Positions 25,584 to 35,647 of a stretch of 64,000 bases of DNA are shown here, piece after piece (within the stretch, counting starts at the first letter, position 1; every line of letters begins with the position of its first letter). A program made the translations under genes and the position numbers. The DNA lies in the NCBI GenBank assembly GCA_019359125.1, contig JAHHHY010000001.1, positions 496,001 through 560,000 of the forward strand, given 5' to 3'. The notes under the pieces are model-generated. The model saw nothing but the letters and a program-made list of their open reading frames with translations, searched no databases and was not told the DNA's origin. The stretch comes from Pleurocapsa minor GSE-CHR-MK 17-07R. GTDB taxonomy: Bacteria; Chloroflexota; Anaerolineae; Aggregatilineales; Phototrophicaceae.

Positions 25584-26744
25584 ATGAAATCATTTAAAGC
25601 CACTCGCGAAGGCCTGAAGCGTCATAACCGCCAGCTGGTGCTGCGCGCTGTTTACGAAGACGCCGCCAACAATCGCGCCGCACTGGCTGCTATTACCGGG
25701 CTGGCCAAGCCTACGGTTTCGGATATTGTCAGTGAGCTGATCGAGGAAGGCCTGCTGACCGAATCTGGATTCGGTGAGTCGGGCGATACGGGCGGCAAGC
25801 GCCCTACCCTGCTGCGCTTTGTGCCAGATGCGCGCCAGGTCATTGGTATCTCTGTGGAAGAACATCGTATATTTGGCGTGCTGTCGGACCTGACGGGATA
25901 TGTCAGCGTGCAGCACGTCATCGAACGTGACCAGTTTCAGCCCACAGAAATCATTGACCTGATCGAGGCCACCATCAACGGACTGGTGTCGCAGTTGTCG
26001 TCGCCCCTGCTGTGCATCGGTATAGGCGTTCCTGGCATCCTGTCTGAGACCCGTCAGTACCTTATTCAAAGCCCGTTACAGCAATTGGTCGAGTTTGCGC
26101 TGCCCCCTTATTTTGCTGACATGTACGGACGACCCGTTTACATCGGCAACAACAGTGAACTGGCCGCCTTGGCGCAGTTCTCGTTTGGCGTCACCGACAC
26201 TGATGACGCTGAAAGCCTCGCGTGCCTGATGCTGAACGAAAGTGTTGAGATCGGCATCGCATTTAATACGGCGGACTTTCATTACCATCAGGGGGGTGCA
26301 ATCGGCCGCCTTAAAATGGGCCTTCCTCACGAGATGCAGCCGCTGGAATCGCTGCTGGGCTGGAAGGCTGTGCGTCAGCACGTGCTGGAGCTGCGCGCAC
26401 GAATCGGGGAATCACAGCTTCCGGAGCATTTCACCTATATGCACCTGCGCTACGCGGCCCGGCGGGGTGATTTACTGGCGACGATGGCCGTCAACTGGCA
26501 TATGGAGCATCTGGCCCAGGTGCTGGCATGGGTGGTCAGCCTGTGGCAGCCCAGCCATGTCTCGCTTGCTGGTAAAGTTGTTGACCTGGGCGAGGAATTC
26601 CTGTCTGCCCTGATTGAGCTGGCGGCCCGCTATACTGACCATACGCTGCTTGCGCGCACCCGCTTTTCACTGGCCTATTCAAAAGACCTGAGTGCGCTGG
26701 GTGCGGTGGCCCTTGCCCTGCAAAATGAGCTGGATATCCTGTGA
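25584..26744 (+). CDS. ROK-family transcriptional regulator, degenerate
   Basis: The start chosen is ATG 25584 (MKSFKATREGLKRHNRQLVL), 386 residues; the frame reaches back to 25503 inside the GH18 gene. An N-terminal winged helix-turn-helix (RAALAAITGLAKPTVSDIVS) is followed by a ROK domain with GIGVPGILSETRQY. The ATP-binding signature D-x-G-G-T is absent (VIGISVEEHRIFG stands there), and the zinc motif C-x-C-G-x-x-G-C is missing. It is therefore a repressor rather than a kinase, and its ligand mode may differ from NagC or Mlc. It likely controls this operon. It overlaps the LacI-type sensor gene by 4 nt. Confidence 0.83.
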   Translation: MKSFKATREGLKRHNRQLVLRAVYEDAANNRAALAAITGLAKPTVSDIVSELIEEGLLTESGFGESGDTGGKRPTLLRFVPDARQVIGISVEEHRIFGVLSDLTGYVSVQHVIERDQFQPTEIIDLIEATINGLVSQLSSPLLCIGIGVPGILSETRQYLIQSPLQQLVEFALPPYFADMYGRPVYIGNNSELAALAQFSFGVTDTDDAESLACLMLNESVEIGIAFNTADFHYHQGGAIGRLKMGLPHEMQPLESLLGWKAVRQHVLELRARIGESQLPEHFTYMHLRYAARRGDLLATMAVNWHMEHLAQVLAWVVSLWQPSHVSLAGKVVDLGEEFLSALIELAARYTDHTLLARTRFSLAYSKDLSALGAVALALQNELDIL

Positions 26745-27595
26745 ACATACGGCCAATCGCCCTGCTTACCAATGATCCGGATGAGGTCTTTCAGCGCGGC
26801 GTGATCGCGGGCGCACTGGCCGCTGCACACATGCGCGGCTATGCGGTGCAGGTTTACACAATCCACGACCCTGTGCGTGATATAGATGCCATCGAGCAGG
26901 ATCTGAGAGCGTGTAGCGGCGCGCTGGTGCTGACGAATGTACTGCCCGATCCCCTGCTGCGCAGGCTGCGCGATACCCTGCGTCTGCCGGTATCGCTGGT
27001 AGCCCACATCGTGCCTGAACTCGATATCCCGGGCATCGCGTCAAACAACCGCCAGGGCATGGCGATCCTGATGGAGCATATCGTGGTCGCATGCCAGCGC
27101 ACCCGTCCTGTGTTTATCTGCGGTGATCTGAATCAGAATGATGGACGGGCACGTCGATTGGGGTTCGAGCTGGAAATGATGCGTTATGATCTGGATCTGG
27201 ATCAGCGCTATTTTATCCCTGGAGAATTCATCCCTTCAGTGGCCGCCGATGCGATGCAGCAGTTTCTGGAACTTCAGATTCCTTTTGACTCGGTGGTGGC
27301 GTCGGACTATCAGATGGGAATCGCTGCTTTAGCGGTGCTGCGCGAACGCGGCATTTCAGTGCCTGACGAGGTTGCCGTCATCGGCTTCGGTGACGGAATA
27401 GATGCCATTTCTGCCGGCCTGACCACGCTGGCCGCCGATATTGTGGATGTGGGAAAGCGTGGTATGTATCAGCTTTTCGGACAACTGGAAGGCCTTACGA
27501 TTCGCGGTTTAACTGTCCTGAATACGCATTTGATCGTGCGCGACACGACCATTCTTCGATCAGCAAAGGAGAGTCCCAATGCCCTCTCATCTTGA
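26741..27595 (+). CDS. Stand-alone LacI-type ligand-binding protein (no DNA-binding domain)
   Basis: The protein has 284 residues. The whole length matches the periplasmic-binding-like effector domain of LacI/GalR regulators: IRPIALLTNDPDEVFQRGVI, GIASNNRQGMAILMEH, RPVFICGDLNQNDGRARRLG, FDSVVASDYQMGIAALAVLR, and GISVPDEVAVIGFGDG. There is no helix-turn-helix in front of it and no signal peptide. The gene starts inside the stop of the ROK gene. I infer that it works in the cytoplasm as a sensor, perhaps acting on the ROK repressor. Being a remnant of a full LacI gene is the alternative. Confidence 0.75.
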   Translation: MNIRPIALLTNDPDEVFQRGVIAGALAAAHMRGYAVQVYTIHDPVRDIDAIEQDLRACSGALVLTNVLPDPLLRRLRDTLRLPVSLVAHIVPELDIPGIASNNRQGMAILMEHIVVACQRTRPVFICGDLNQNDGRARRLGFELEMMRYDLDLDQRYFIPGEFIPSVAADAMQQFLELQIPFDSVVASDYQMGIAALAVLRERGISVPDEVAVIGFGDGIDAISAGLTTLAADIVDVGKRGMYQLFGQLEGLTIRGLTVLNTHLIVRDTTILRSAKESPNALSS

Positions 27596-28613
27596 GACTG
27601 AAATCTATGCTCAGCCAGAGATCATTCAGCACCTGTTAGGTGCAGAGGCAGATAACATTGCCGCGATTGCCCGTGCGGTAAAGGCCTTTGACCCGGCCTT
27701 TGTCAGCATTGCTGCCCGCGGCACGTCAGATAATGCTGCTCGATATGCACAGTACGCGCTTGGTATTCATGTTGGCATGGCGGTCGCGCTTGCCACCCCG
27801 TCCGTCCACACGCTGTATGACACCTCGCCAAAGTTATCGCGTGCGCTGGTCATCGGCATCTCCCAATCCGGCATGTCGATGGATGTGCTGAGGGTTATCA
27901 CCGATGCCCGCCAGCAGGGCGCCCTGACAGTGACGATCACCAATAATCCCGATTCGCCGATGGCAAAGGCTGCGCATCATCATATTGCCCTGCATACCGG
28001 CGAAGAAATCAGCGTGGCAGCCACCAAAACCTATACCGCCCAGCTGACGGCCGTCGCAATGCTGGTGGCCGCGCTCTCGCCTAATGCTGCGCTTCAGCAC
28101 GACCTGGTAGCCCTGCCCAACTATATTGCGCGCACACTCGAGGCCTCTGGCCCGGTGGCCACATGGGCGGCAAATCACGCCGATCTGGCCAGTTTTGCTG
28201 CGCTGGGGCGTGCCTATAACTACTGCACTGCTATCGAAACATGCCTGAAAGTGCAGGAGTTATGTTCCATTCTTGGGCAGGGCTACAGTGAAGCAGATTT
28301 CCTGCATGGCCCGATCGCCATCGTCAATCCAAATTTCCCCGTCATCGTGTTTGCGCCAAAAGGCCCGGGCAGCAGCCAGATGCCAATCGTGCTGGCTCGG
28401 CTGAAAGAGCGCCAGGCCGAAGCTCTGATTATCACCAATGATGATGCCCTGACGGATGCGCCGTGGGTGCGCCTGCCTGATGCCCTGCCAGAATGGCTCT
28501 CGCCTATTGCCAGCATTATCCCGGGACAGCTGCTGGGCATGCATCTGGCCGTGGCGAAGGGCAAGCCCATCGACAAGCCGGTTGGCCTGAGCAAGGTCAC
28601 CATGACGATGTAG
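27579..28613 (+). CDS. SIS-domain amino-sugar isomerase/deaminase, NagB-II/AgaS type
   Basis: This 344-residue protein has two SIS domains like the isomerase half of GlmS, but no glutaminase domain. Motifs are AARGTSDNAARYAQYALG, VIGISQSGMSMDVL, SVAATKTYTAQLTAVAML and the C-terminal PVGLSKVTMTM, equivalent to the GlmS tail. Such proteins deaminate glucosamine-6-phosphate to fructose-6-phosphate (NagB-II) or act on related sugars. AAGGAGAG lies 5 nt before ATG. The start is 17 nt inside the preceding gene. It is the last gene of the amino-sugar operon and gives the route into glycolysis. Confidence 0.87.
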   Translation: MPSHLETEIYAQPEIIQHLLGAEADNIAAIARAVKAFDPAFVSIAARGTSDNAARYAQYALGIHVGMAVALATPSVHTLYDTSPKLSRALVIGISQSGMSMDVLRVITDARQQGALTVTITNNPDSPMAKAAHHHIALHTGEEISVAATKTYTAQLTAVAMLVAALSPNAALQHDLVALPNYIARTLEASGPVATWAANHADLASFAALGRAYNYCTAIETCLKVQELCSILGQGYSEADFLHGPIAIVNPNFPVIVFAPKGPGSSQMPIVLARLKERQAEALIITNDDALTDAPWVRLPDALPEWLSPIASIIPGQLLGMHLAVAKGKPIDKPVGLSKVTMTM

Positions 28614-28651
28614 TGTCTCAGGGGAAAATAATGGGAGGCTGGCGCGATAAT

Positions 28652-30112
28652 CTATGTAAACAGGCGCGCGCCCGCTTTCCGGTCTGGCTTTCCAATGCCA
28701 ATCATCGGGAGCGTCGATGCAAAGAGCCAGCGGCGCGGACATTTATACCCGGCCAGGGAAGCCCGGCACCAGTCGCTCAGGATTCGTTCTGTGATGAGTG
28801 CGCCTTCAGCGGGCACCACAATGGCCGCGACTGTCTGCCCCCACACAGGATCTGGAATACCGACCACCAATACGTCGCGCACATCAGGGTGCTGGCGCAG
28901 TCGTGCTTCCACCTCGGCCGGATAGACATTTTCACCACCTGTGACGATCAGGTCAGTGCGCCGCTGGAGCAGCCACAGGTTACCATCGTGATCCAGATAC
29001 CCGATATCCCCCGTGAACAGCTCACCATTTCGCAGCGCGCGATCTTCAGGCTGCTGATAATAGCCCTTCATGACTGTTGGGCCGCTGACCACTACTTCGC
29101 CGGGCTGTCCGGCAGATACAGATGCCCCCGCCTCATCAGCAATGCGTACTGAGGTGAACATCACCGGTCTTCCCACACTGCCTGGATGATGGGCTGTGCG
29201 CCCCGGCAGCGTCGTCGCCACCTGCGAACAAGCCTCCGTCAGGCCATAGGTCGTCGCGGTAGGTATACCCAGTTTCACACAGCGCGCCAGCAGCTTGTCA
29301 TCAGCCGCAGCACCACCCAGCAGCACTGTGCGCACACGTGGGTGAAATGGCGTATCATCACGGGCATCCAGCAGGCGCGCCAGCATGGTCGGCACCAGTG
29401 AAACCAGTGTAATTTCGCCGCTATCCAGCCGACTGTTGATCTCGTCCACATCAAATCTCTGATGCAGATCAACAGCCGTGCCATACAGCACGCTTCGAAA
29501 AATGACGCCCATCCCGCCAACATGATACAGCGGCAGCACAGACAACCACACATCATCCGGAGTGACGCCCAGGCGCCATGAAGATGCCGTCGCGCTCCAG
29601 AAATGATTTCCCCAGGTGATTTGCGCGCCTTTCGGCTGGCCGCTGGTGCCGCTGGTGAACATAATCGCCTGGATGTCATCGAGCGTAATCAGGGGGACAG
29701 CTGTCGAATCAATACCTGCGGAGGCGTACTCTTCGATGTGCCTCAGCGGGATATGGTGGGTCTCTGGTGCTGCCAGCATAGCCTGTTCTGCATGTGACGG
29801 GTCGAACACGATCGCGTGGCAGTTCGCATGCCGAATCTGCCACGCCATTTCCTCGACAGTCAGCCGAAGATTCAGCGGCACAGCCACCGCACCGAGTCGC
29901 CCGAGAGCAAAAATCAGCGCGACCAGCGATGCGCCTGGGCTGGCCAGCAGTGCGACATGATGCCCGCGCTGAACGCCTTGTGTACGTAGGCTGTCAGTCA
30001 AACCCTGCGCGATGTCATGCATTGACTCAAACGATTGCATGCCGCCTGATGCATATAGAAATGGCTTGCTGCCGTTGGCGGCGGCGCTGGCAGCAAGCCA
30101 ATCGTTCATCAC
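28652..30112 (-). CDS. menE: o-Succinylbenzoate-CoA ligase
   Basis: This 486-residue acyl-adenylate ligase has the P-loop-like [16 protein letters not shown], the AMP-binding [30 protein letters not shown] and the late [19 protein letters not shown]. It activates o-succinylbenzoate with ATP and CoA in menaquinone synthesis. Assignment within the broad ligase family rests on its place: the ATG overlaps the menB stop (ATGA), and menD and menF are upstream. It is the last gene of the operon. Confidence 0.9.
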   Translation of the reverse strand: MMNDWLAASAAANGSKPFLYASGGMQSFESMHDIAQGLTDSLRTQGVQRGHHVALLASPGASLVALIFALGRLGAVAVPLNLRLTVEEMAWQIRHANCHAIVFDPSHAEQAMLAAPETHHIPLRHIEEYASAGIDSTAVPLITLDDIQAIMFTSGTSGQPKGAQITWGNHFWSATASSWRLGVTPDDVWLSVLPLYHVGGMGVIFRSVLYGTAVDLHQRFDVDEINSRLDSGEITLVSLVPTMLARLLDARDDTPFHPRVRTVLLGGAAADDKLLARCVKLGIPTATTYGLTEACSQVATTLPGRTAHHPGSVGRPVMFTSVRIADEAGASVSAGQPGEVVVSGPTVMKGYYQQPEDRALRNGELFTGDIGYLDHDGNLWLLQRRTDLIVTGGENVYPAEVEARLRQHPDVRDVLVVGIPDPVWGQTVAAIVVPAEGALITERILSDWCRASLAGYKCPRRWLFASTLPMIGIGKPDRKAGARLFT

Positions 30113-30939
30113 GGCCGCCAGGGATACTTGCCGTAGTCAGGTTTGCGCTTCTGCTGGTAGGCATTGCGGCCTTCCTGACCTTCTTCCGTCATATAGAAAA
30201 GCAGCGTGGCGTCACCCGCAAGCTGCTGAATACCGGTTTGTCCGTCGACATCGGCATTCATGCTCGCCTTTAGCAGGCGGATCGCCAGCGGGCTGTGATG
30301 CAGGATGGTCTGCGCCCATTCCACGCCCTCGGCCTCAAGCTGGTCAATCGGCACGACCTTGTTGACCAGGCCCATGTCCAGTGCTTCCTGAGCGTTATAC
30401 TGCCGGCACAGGTACCAGATTTCACGCGCCTTCTTCTGCCCGACGATACGCGCCAGGTAACTGCTGCCATAGCCGCCGTCAAAGCTGCCCACGCGCGGAC
30501 CAGTCTGGCCGAAAATGGCATTGTCGGCTGCAATCGAGAGATCGCAGATGACGTGCAACACATGTCCGCCGCCAATAGCATAGCCAGGCACCAGCGCAAT
30601 CACCGGCTTGGGAATGGTGCGGATGATCCGCTGAAGCTGAAGCACGTTCAGACGTTCGACGCCATCGCCGCCCTTGTAGCCAGCGTCTCCACGAATCTTC
30701 TGGTCACCGCCACTGCAAAAGGCATACTTGCCATCTTTTGCGGGGCCGTTGCCCGTGAGCAGGATGACACCTACCGACGGATCATCCCACACGTTCATAA
30801 ACGCTTCGATCATTTCCTGAATCGTATCGGGGCGGAAAGCATTCCGCACTTCCGGGCGGTTGAAGGCGATACGCGCCATGCCATCCGCCTTATGAAACGT
30901 AATATCGTTGTACTGCTTGACTTCAACCCAATCGGTCAC
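30109..30939 (-). CDS. menB: 1,4-Dihydroxy-2-naphthoyl-CoA synthase
   Basis: I place the start at GTG 30939 (276 residues, beginning with the sequence [16 protein letters not shown]), because an ideal AAGGAGAGG lies just upstream and the menD stop is one base away. The open frame runs further to 30993 inside menD. Crotonase-fold motifs match Men[21 protein letters not shown] and [20 protein letters not shown]. The enzyme closes the second ring of the naphthoate. Length and motifs are typical. Confidence 0.95.
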   Translation of the reverse strand: MTDWVEVKQYNDITFHKADGMARIAFNRPEVRNAFRPDTIQEMIEAFMNVWDDPSVGVILLTGNGPAKDGKYAFCSGGDQKIRGDAGYKGGDGVERLNVLQLQRIIRTIPKPVIALVPGYAIGGGHVLHVICDLSIAADNAIFGQTGPRVGSFDGGYGSSYLARIVGQKKAREIWYLCRQYNAQEALDMGLVNKVVPIDQLEAEGVEWAQTILHHSPLAIRLLKASMNADVDGQTGIQQLAGDATLLFYMTEEGQEGRNAYQQKRKPDYGKYPWRP

Positions 30940-30940
30940 G

Positions 30941-32698
30941 TTACGCCTCTCCTTGCGTAAAATACTCTCGCTGCATAATTCCAGTCTCGACAACCTGCAT
31001 CACCGCTTGGCGCGCTGCCAGGTCTTGTACGATATCTGTGGGCACTTCGATTAGCCAGTTCTGGTCGCTGGCATGGCTGTCCTTAAACATCTGCTCAAAG
31101 GTCGCGGCATCGTTTGCCAGTGCGTATCGGAAGCCGAACATCTGCGCCGCCCCAGCGAAGTTCAGGCCGTGTGGCGTCACAAACAGCTCGTGATAAGGCG
31201 GATCAAATTGTGCGATCGGCAGGCGCTGGAAAATGCCACCACCGTCGTTGTTCACGACCACCAGGGTGCAGGCCGTGTGTGTGCGACCAAATGCCATCAG
31301 CCCATTCAGATCATGAATAGCCGCCAGGTCTCCGGCCAGCAGTGTCACCCGTTCCTCGCTTGCCTTGCCCACCCCAGCAGCCGTCGACAGTGTGCCGTCG
31401 ATGCCGCTGGCTCCCCGGTTGGCATACACCGTCAGATGGGTGCCGTCGCGCAGGCTGAACTGGTCAAAATGACGCACGCTCAAGCTGCTGGCCAGCACCA
31501 GGGGCGCACCGTAAGGCAGTAGATGTGAGATATTGCGCGCCACTGCGCCATCAAACCAGTGTGTTTGCAGTGTTTCATCCAGCAGGCGCGATACATCATG
31601 TTCAGCCTGCTGCCACTGCTTCAGCCAGGCATCATCGCGCTGAATGGTTTGCATGTAGTCGCACAGGCGCGCCGCTTCGGCAATGATCAGCAGGTCAGAC
31701 TGATGATGCGGATCCTGCCAGCGCCCTTCCCGCTGCACATTCACCCGTGTCGCATTGGCAGACGACAGATACTCATCAAGCGCCTGCGACGTCACTGGCC
31801 CGCCAAACTGAAGGATGAAGTCCGGCGGCGGCACGCTGGCAGCGTTGAGAATCGTTTCATAGGTGCTGATGATCACGCCGTGCCGATCCACACTAAAGCG
31901 AACGCCCGAAAGTGCATCGGCCAGCACAGGTGCGCCAATGCGCAGCGCCAGCGCCTTCACAGCCAGCGGAAATTCATCGCGTTCACAGCGCGGCCCACAA
32001 ACGATCACCGGCCGTTCAGCCGCGACCAGTTCTGCTTCCAGCCAGTCCAGCGCCACAAAGTCAGGATGCAGCTCTGGCGGCACAATCTGTGTAAACGGAA
32101 GCATATCGGGCCTGCCCGTATCGTCCTCGTGCAGATCCGCCTCGACCGCGGTCGGCTCGAGCGGCTTGCGGAATGGGAAGTTAAGATGTACAGGGCCACG
32201 CGTCAGACCGGTGGACAGCGCGACAGAGCGTGCGGCCAGCGTGCGCAGATTGCGCCGGGCCAGTGCCGGGGGCTGGCTTTCAGGCAGTGCCGCGTCATAT
32301 GCCCACAGGACATGGCTGCCAAACAGTTTCACCTGGTCAATCGTCTGATTCGCGCCACTGTCGCGCAGCTCGTGTGAACGGTCCGCTGTGACGACAATCA
32401 ACGGCACACCCGACAGCTTCGCTTCGATGACCGCCGGATAGAAATTGGCTGCCGCTGTGCCACTGGTGCACAGCACGACCGCCGGAATCCCGGTGACAAG
32501 CCCCATCCCCAGTGCGAAAAACGCGGCTCCACGCTCATCGATAATCGAATGCACGCGCAGCAGCGGATGTTCTGATGCAGCAAAAACCAGCGGCGTTGAG
32601 CGTGATCCGGGTGCGACGATCACATCTCTGACCCCGCAGCGGGCCAGCTCATCCATGAAAATTGTGGCCCACAGCAGATTTCGATTTGGTGCTGTCAT
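30941..32698 (-). CDS. menD: 2-Succinyl-5-enolpyruvyl-6-hydroxy-3-cyclohexene-1-carboxylate synthase
   Basis: Starting at ATG 32698, which overlaps the menF stop (ATGA), the protein has 585 residues. This is a ThDP enzyme: [15 protein letters not shown] near the N-terminus, [35 protein letters not shown], and [16 protein letters not shown] with [15 protein letters not shown] plus [12 protein letters not shown] in the cofactor domain. All are MenD hallmarks. It joins isochorismate and 2-oxoglutarate. Confidence 0.95.
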   Translation of the reverse strand: MTAPNRNLLWATIFMDELARCGVRDVIVAPGSRSTPLVFAASEHPLLRVHSIIDERGAAFFALGMGLVTGIPAVVLCTSGTAAANFYPAVIEAKLSGVPLIVVTADRSHELRDSGANQTIDQVKLFGSHVLWAYDAALPESQPPALARRNLRTLAARSVALSTGLTRGPVHLNFPFRKPLEPTAVEADLHEDDTGRPDMLPFTQIVPPELHPDFVALDWLEAELVAAERPVIVCGPRCERDEFPLAVKALALRIGAPVLADALSGVRFSVDRHGVIISTYETILNAASVPPPDFILQFGGPVTSQALDEYLSSANATRVNVQREGRWQDPHHQSDLLIIAEAARLCDYMQTIQRDDAWLKQWQQAEHDVSRLLDETLQTHWFDGAVARNISHLLPYGAPLVLASSLSVRHFDQFSLRDGTHLTVYANRGASGIDGTLSTAAGVGKASEERVTLLAGDLAAIHDLNGLMAFGRTHTACTLVVVNNDGGGIFQRLPIAQFDPPYHELFVTPHGLNFAGAAQMFGFRYALANDAATFEQMFKDSHASDQNWLIEVPTDIVQDLAARQAVMQVVETGIMQREYFTQGEA

Positions 32699-34062
32699 GT
32701 ATCTAACCCCAGTGCGGTGTACAGCGGACGAAGTTTCAGGCTTGTTTCCGCCCATTCCGCATCAGGGTCGCTGGCATCGACGATGCCAGCTCCCGCATAC
32801 AGGCGGACGATTTTTCCGGCACTTACGCCGCTTCTGATCGCCACAGCAAACATACCATTTCCATGGCGGTCAATCATACCCACAGGCGCTGCGTACCAGC
32901 CGCGTGCAGTAGGCTCCAGACGGCGCAGTGCTTCGAGTGCCATTTCACGAGGCGTGCCACCGAGCGCGGGCGTTGGGTGCAGCAGTTCCACCAGCTCCAC
33001 CACATGCGTCTCGCCAGAGAGCGTGCCGGTAATCGGTGTATGCAGATGCTGGATGTTCTTCAGCTTCAGGATACCCGGTGTTTGTGGCATATTCACCGAG
33101 GTGGAAAGTGCGCCCACGCGCCGCTCAATTTCCTCCACGACAAAAGCATGTTCACGCCGATCTTTATCGCTGGCCAGTAATTCTCGCGCAGCACGTGCGT
33201 CATCCTCGTCCGACTTGCCCCGCTTGCGTGACCCGGCGAGTGCCGCAGTTTCGAACTGCTTGCCCTGCTTGCGCACCAGCACTTCCGGCGTTGCGCCGAA
33301 GAATGCGTTACCGGGAGATGGTTCCATCATGAAGACCACGCAGTCGTTATACTGATCCTGCAGGCTGTCCACGGCAGAGGCTGGCTCAAGGCGCAGCGGA
33401 TAATGCAGCTCGACTGCGCGGGCAAGCACGACTTTTTCCATCTGCCCGGCGCGGATTTCCCGCACCGCTGACGTCACCATCTGGTTCCAGGTCGGCTGAT
33501 CAGCCAGCAGGGAAAGTGTGTTTGCATACGGGCGCATGGGCATCGTCTCGCCTGCTTCACGCGCCTGCGCAAGGGTATCCTCAATCAAGGTTTGCAGCGT
33601 ATCAGGCGCACTGCCGTACTGGGCGGCGGTCAGCCACGCCCCATCCGGCGAAATTGTGAACGTCAGGCGCGGAATATGAAAATGCGCCGCTGGAAACACA
33701 TCCCACAGCGGATCAGACGTGCGTGCACTGACATCATCAAAGGCGAATCCGCCCCAGAGTCGTGGCTCAATGCCGGATTCAGACCCACTCAATTCCATTC
33801 CCGCAAACAGCTTTTCCGCCTGTTCGCGAATGAATGCGAACCGCTCGGGTCCCCGGGCATCGATGGCAGCAGCCGTTCCCAGGCCCAGTGTAATCGTCTG
33901 GGTCGTGGGATCGCTCCAGTACACGCGGTTCAGGTGCGCATACAGCACTGCCACAGGCAGCAGAAAAGATGGCTCGATGGCGACCGTCCGGGCTGTCAGG
34001 CGTGGGCGTCTTCCCGGCAGATCACGATCCGGAATCAGTTGGGTATCACGAGGCGAGCTCAT
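32695..34062 (-). CDS. menF: Isochorismate synthase
   Basis: This 455-residue chorismate-binding enzyme shows KVVLARAVELHYP, MEPSPGNAFFGATPEVLVRK, ALAGSRKRGKSDEDD and the C-terminal ARGWYAAPVGMIDRHGNGMF, followed by LYAGAGIVDASDPDAEW. This order is that of MenF/EntC isochorismate synthases. Given the men operon, the menaquinone form is meant. It starts 3 nt after the tetR stop, so it is co-transcribed with that regulator. Confidence 0.93.
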   Translation of the reverse strand: MSSPRDTQLIPDRDLPGRRPRLTARTVAIEPSFLLPVAVLYAHLNRVYWSDPTTQTITLGLGTAAAIDARGPERFAFIREQAEKLFAGMELSGSESGIEPRLWGGFAFDDVSARTSDPLWDVFPAAHFHIPRLTFTISPDGAWLTAAQYGSAPDTLQTLIEDTLAQAREAGETMPMRPYANTLSLLADQPTWNQMVTSAVREIRAGQMEKVVLARAVELHYPLRLEPASAVDSLQDQYNDCVVFMMEPSPGNAFFGATPEVLVRKQGKQFETAALAGSRKRGKSDEDDARAARELLASDKDRREHAFVVEEIERRVGALSTSVNMPQTPGILKLKNIQHLHTPITGTLSGETHVVELVELLHPTPALGGTPREMALEALRRLEPTARGWYAAPVGMIDRHGNGMFAVAIRSGVSAGKIVRLYAGAGIVDASDPDAEWAETSLKLRPLYTALGLDT

Positions 34063-34065
34063 GAG

Positions 34066-34686
34066 CTATGCATGTTCCTTTACGCCCACACTGCGCAGCA
34101 GCATCGGGCGCAGCGTGGTCATGATACGTTCCGGTGTGGGCTCGCCGGAATAAACCCAATGAATGACATTTTCGTTAATGGCGCCCATCCAGGCGCGCGA
34201 TACCACCCCGGTATCGATTGGCTCGATATCCCCGGTGGCGATGGCCTCGTCGAGATAAATCTTGATCAGGTTCGAGAAGCGCGTGTGCACTTCCATCATC
34301 TTCTGCTCAAAGATAGCACCAAGTCCCATCGCCTGCACCAGCATCACTTTTGCCAGCGGGCGATACTGATTAAAGGTTTGCAGCGTGGTTGTCAGGGCAA
34401 TATCCACCCGGGAGATACCTTCACTCTCACCCTCGATCGCTTCTTTCACCCGGCGCTCCAGCAGGTCTGCGAATTTGTCGACCAGCGCCAGAAACAGCGT
34501 CTGTTTGCTGGGAAAGTGAAAATAGACTGAGCCCTTGGACGTGCTCGACTGCTCTACGATTTCATCCACGCTGGCGTCATGAAAGCCCTTGTTTGAAAAT
34601 ACATTCAGGGCAGCGTCCAGAATGCGGCCACGTGTGCTTTCCGGGTCTTTTGCGGTGGCCCCGCGCTTGTCTGCGTCATTTGCCAT
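34066..34686 (-). CDS. TetR/AcrR-family regulator heading the men operon
   Basis: The protein has 206 residues. The N-terminal helix-turn-helix is TRGRILDAALNVFSNKGFHD, then ASVDEIVEQSSTSKGSVYFH and FPSKQTLFLALVDKFADLLE. The C-terminal ligand domain is helical and not assignable. It is the first gene of tetR-menF-menD-menB-menE, an uncommon arrangement. A palindrome-like site lies between its own promoter elements, so autoregulation and control of menaquinone synthesis are likely but inferred. TetR members of this shape often sense acyl-CoA or quinone-like molecules. Confidence 0.88.
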   Translation of the reverse strand: MANDADKRGATAKDPESTRGRILDAALNVFSNKGFHDASVDEIVEQSSTSKGSVYFHFPSKQTLFLALVDKFADLLERRVKEAIEGESEGISRVDIALTTTLQTFNQYRPLAKVMLVQAMGLGAIFEQKMMEVHTRFSNLIKIYLDEAIATGDIEPIDTGVVSRAWMGAINENVIHWVYSGEPTPERIMTTLRPMLLRSVGVKEHA

Positions 34687-34699
34687 AAGGTTTCATCTC

Positions 34700-34720
34700 A
34701 CTCTAAACCGACTGGTCAGT
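34700..34720 (-). promoter_or_regulatory. TetR-type operator overlapping the men operon promoter
   Basis: ACCGACTGGTCAGT (34707-34720) matches its own reverse complement at 10 of 14 positions, typical of TetR-family operators. On the minus strand it lies directly upstream of a TAGAGT -10 box (34705 to 34700), so binding there would block the tetR-men promoter. The divergent menH could be affected too. Confidence 0.55.
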
Positions 34721-34795
34721 CTATTCGAATGATAGCGTAGAATGTGCCATAGTTGTATGAATAATTGTTTAGCAGCAGGGGCAACGGGCCCGAAT

Positions 34796-35635
34796 ATGGC
34801 TGATGTGAAAGATTTCGTTTGGGAAGCTGCAAACGGCGCGTTATATGCCTGTAGCAGTGTGGGTGTTGGCACGCCAGTCGTGCTGCTGCACGGGTTCACC
34901 GGCAGTCAGGCCAACTGGCATGAGAGCATGCAGGCGCTTGCGTCGGATTACCACCTGCTGGCGGTCGACCTGCCTGGCCACGGACGCACACGTGTGCGCG
35001 CTGCTCCAGAGTGTTATGACGTCACCAGGGTCGCCCACGACCTGAACGCGCTGGTCAACGCATATTTCGGCCCTGCCCTGCCCCCCCACCTTGTCGGCTA
35101 TTCCATGGGTGGCAGGCATGCGCTGGCGTGCGCGTTGGCGTCTCCTCGTCAATACACGTCGCTGGTGCTGGAAAGCGCTTCTCCAGGACTGAAAAGTGTT
35201 GAGGAGCGAACAGTTCGCCGGTCCAACGACGACGCACTGGCGGATGCCATTCTCAGGAACGGCCTAGAATGGTTCGTCGCCTATTGGGAGAAACTGCCGC
35301 TGTTTGCCAGCCAGCAGCGCGTGCCCCCTGAGAAACGGGGTTGGCTGCGTGATCAGCGGCTGGCAAACGACCTTTTCGGGCTTGCCCTTAGCTTGCGCGG
35401 TGCCGGGACGGGCGCTCAGCCGTCTTTCTGGGACGACTTGCCTGCGCTGAACGCATTGCCCGTGATGCTGCTCACCGGGGCCGAAGATGTAAAGTTCAAT
35501 GCCATCAATGATGAGATGGCCAGCCTGATGCCGCATGGACGCCGAATGATCATCACAGATGCCGGTCACGCGTCACACTTCGAGCAACCTGCCGCATATA
35601 GCCACGCATTACGGTCGTTTTTCGAGACAGTTTGA
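34796..35635 (+). CDS. menH: MenH-like alpha/beta hydrolase
   Basis: I choose ATG 34796 (MADVKDFVWEAANGALYACS), giving 279 residues; in-frame ATGs at 34742 and 34757 are alternatives. The fold is alpha/beta hydrolase: VVLLHGFTGSQANWHESM, the elbow VGYSMGGRHALACAL with Ser nucleophile, VMLLTGAEDVKFNAIN with Asp, and ITDAGHASHFEQP with His. HGFTGS, GYSMGGR and the DxKF element match MenH, which eliminates pyruvate from the MenD product. It stands divergent from the men operon across a 55-110 nt shared control region. Confidence 0.8.
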   Translation: MADVKDFVWEAANGALYACSSVGVGTPVVLLHGFTGSQANWHESMQALASDYHLLAVDLPGHGRTRVRAAPECYDVTRVAHDLNALVNAYFGPALPPHLVGYSMGGRHALACALASPRQYTSLVLESASPGLKSVEERTVRRSNDDALADAILRNGLEWFVAYWEKLPLFASQQRVPPEKRGWLRDQRLANDLFGLALSLRGAGTGAQPSFWDDLPALNALPVMLLTGAEDVKFNAINDEMASLMPHGRRMIITDAGHASHFEQPAAYSHALRSFFETV

Positions 35636-35647
35636 GGGAGGGCATGC

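Noticed and set aside
31559-32377. 272-codon plus-strand ORF opposite menD
   Set aside because: menD is unmistakable on the other strand; this frame is Arg/Gln/His-rich noise.
33592-34530. 312-codon plus-strand ORF spanning menF and tetR antisense
   Set aside because: It crosses two well-supported genes and their junction, and no domain is recognisable.
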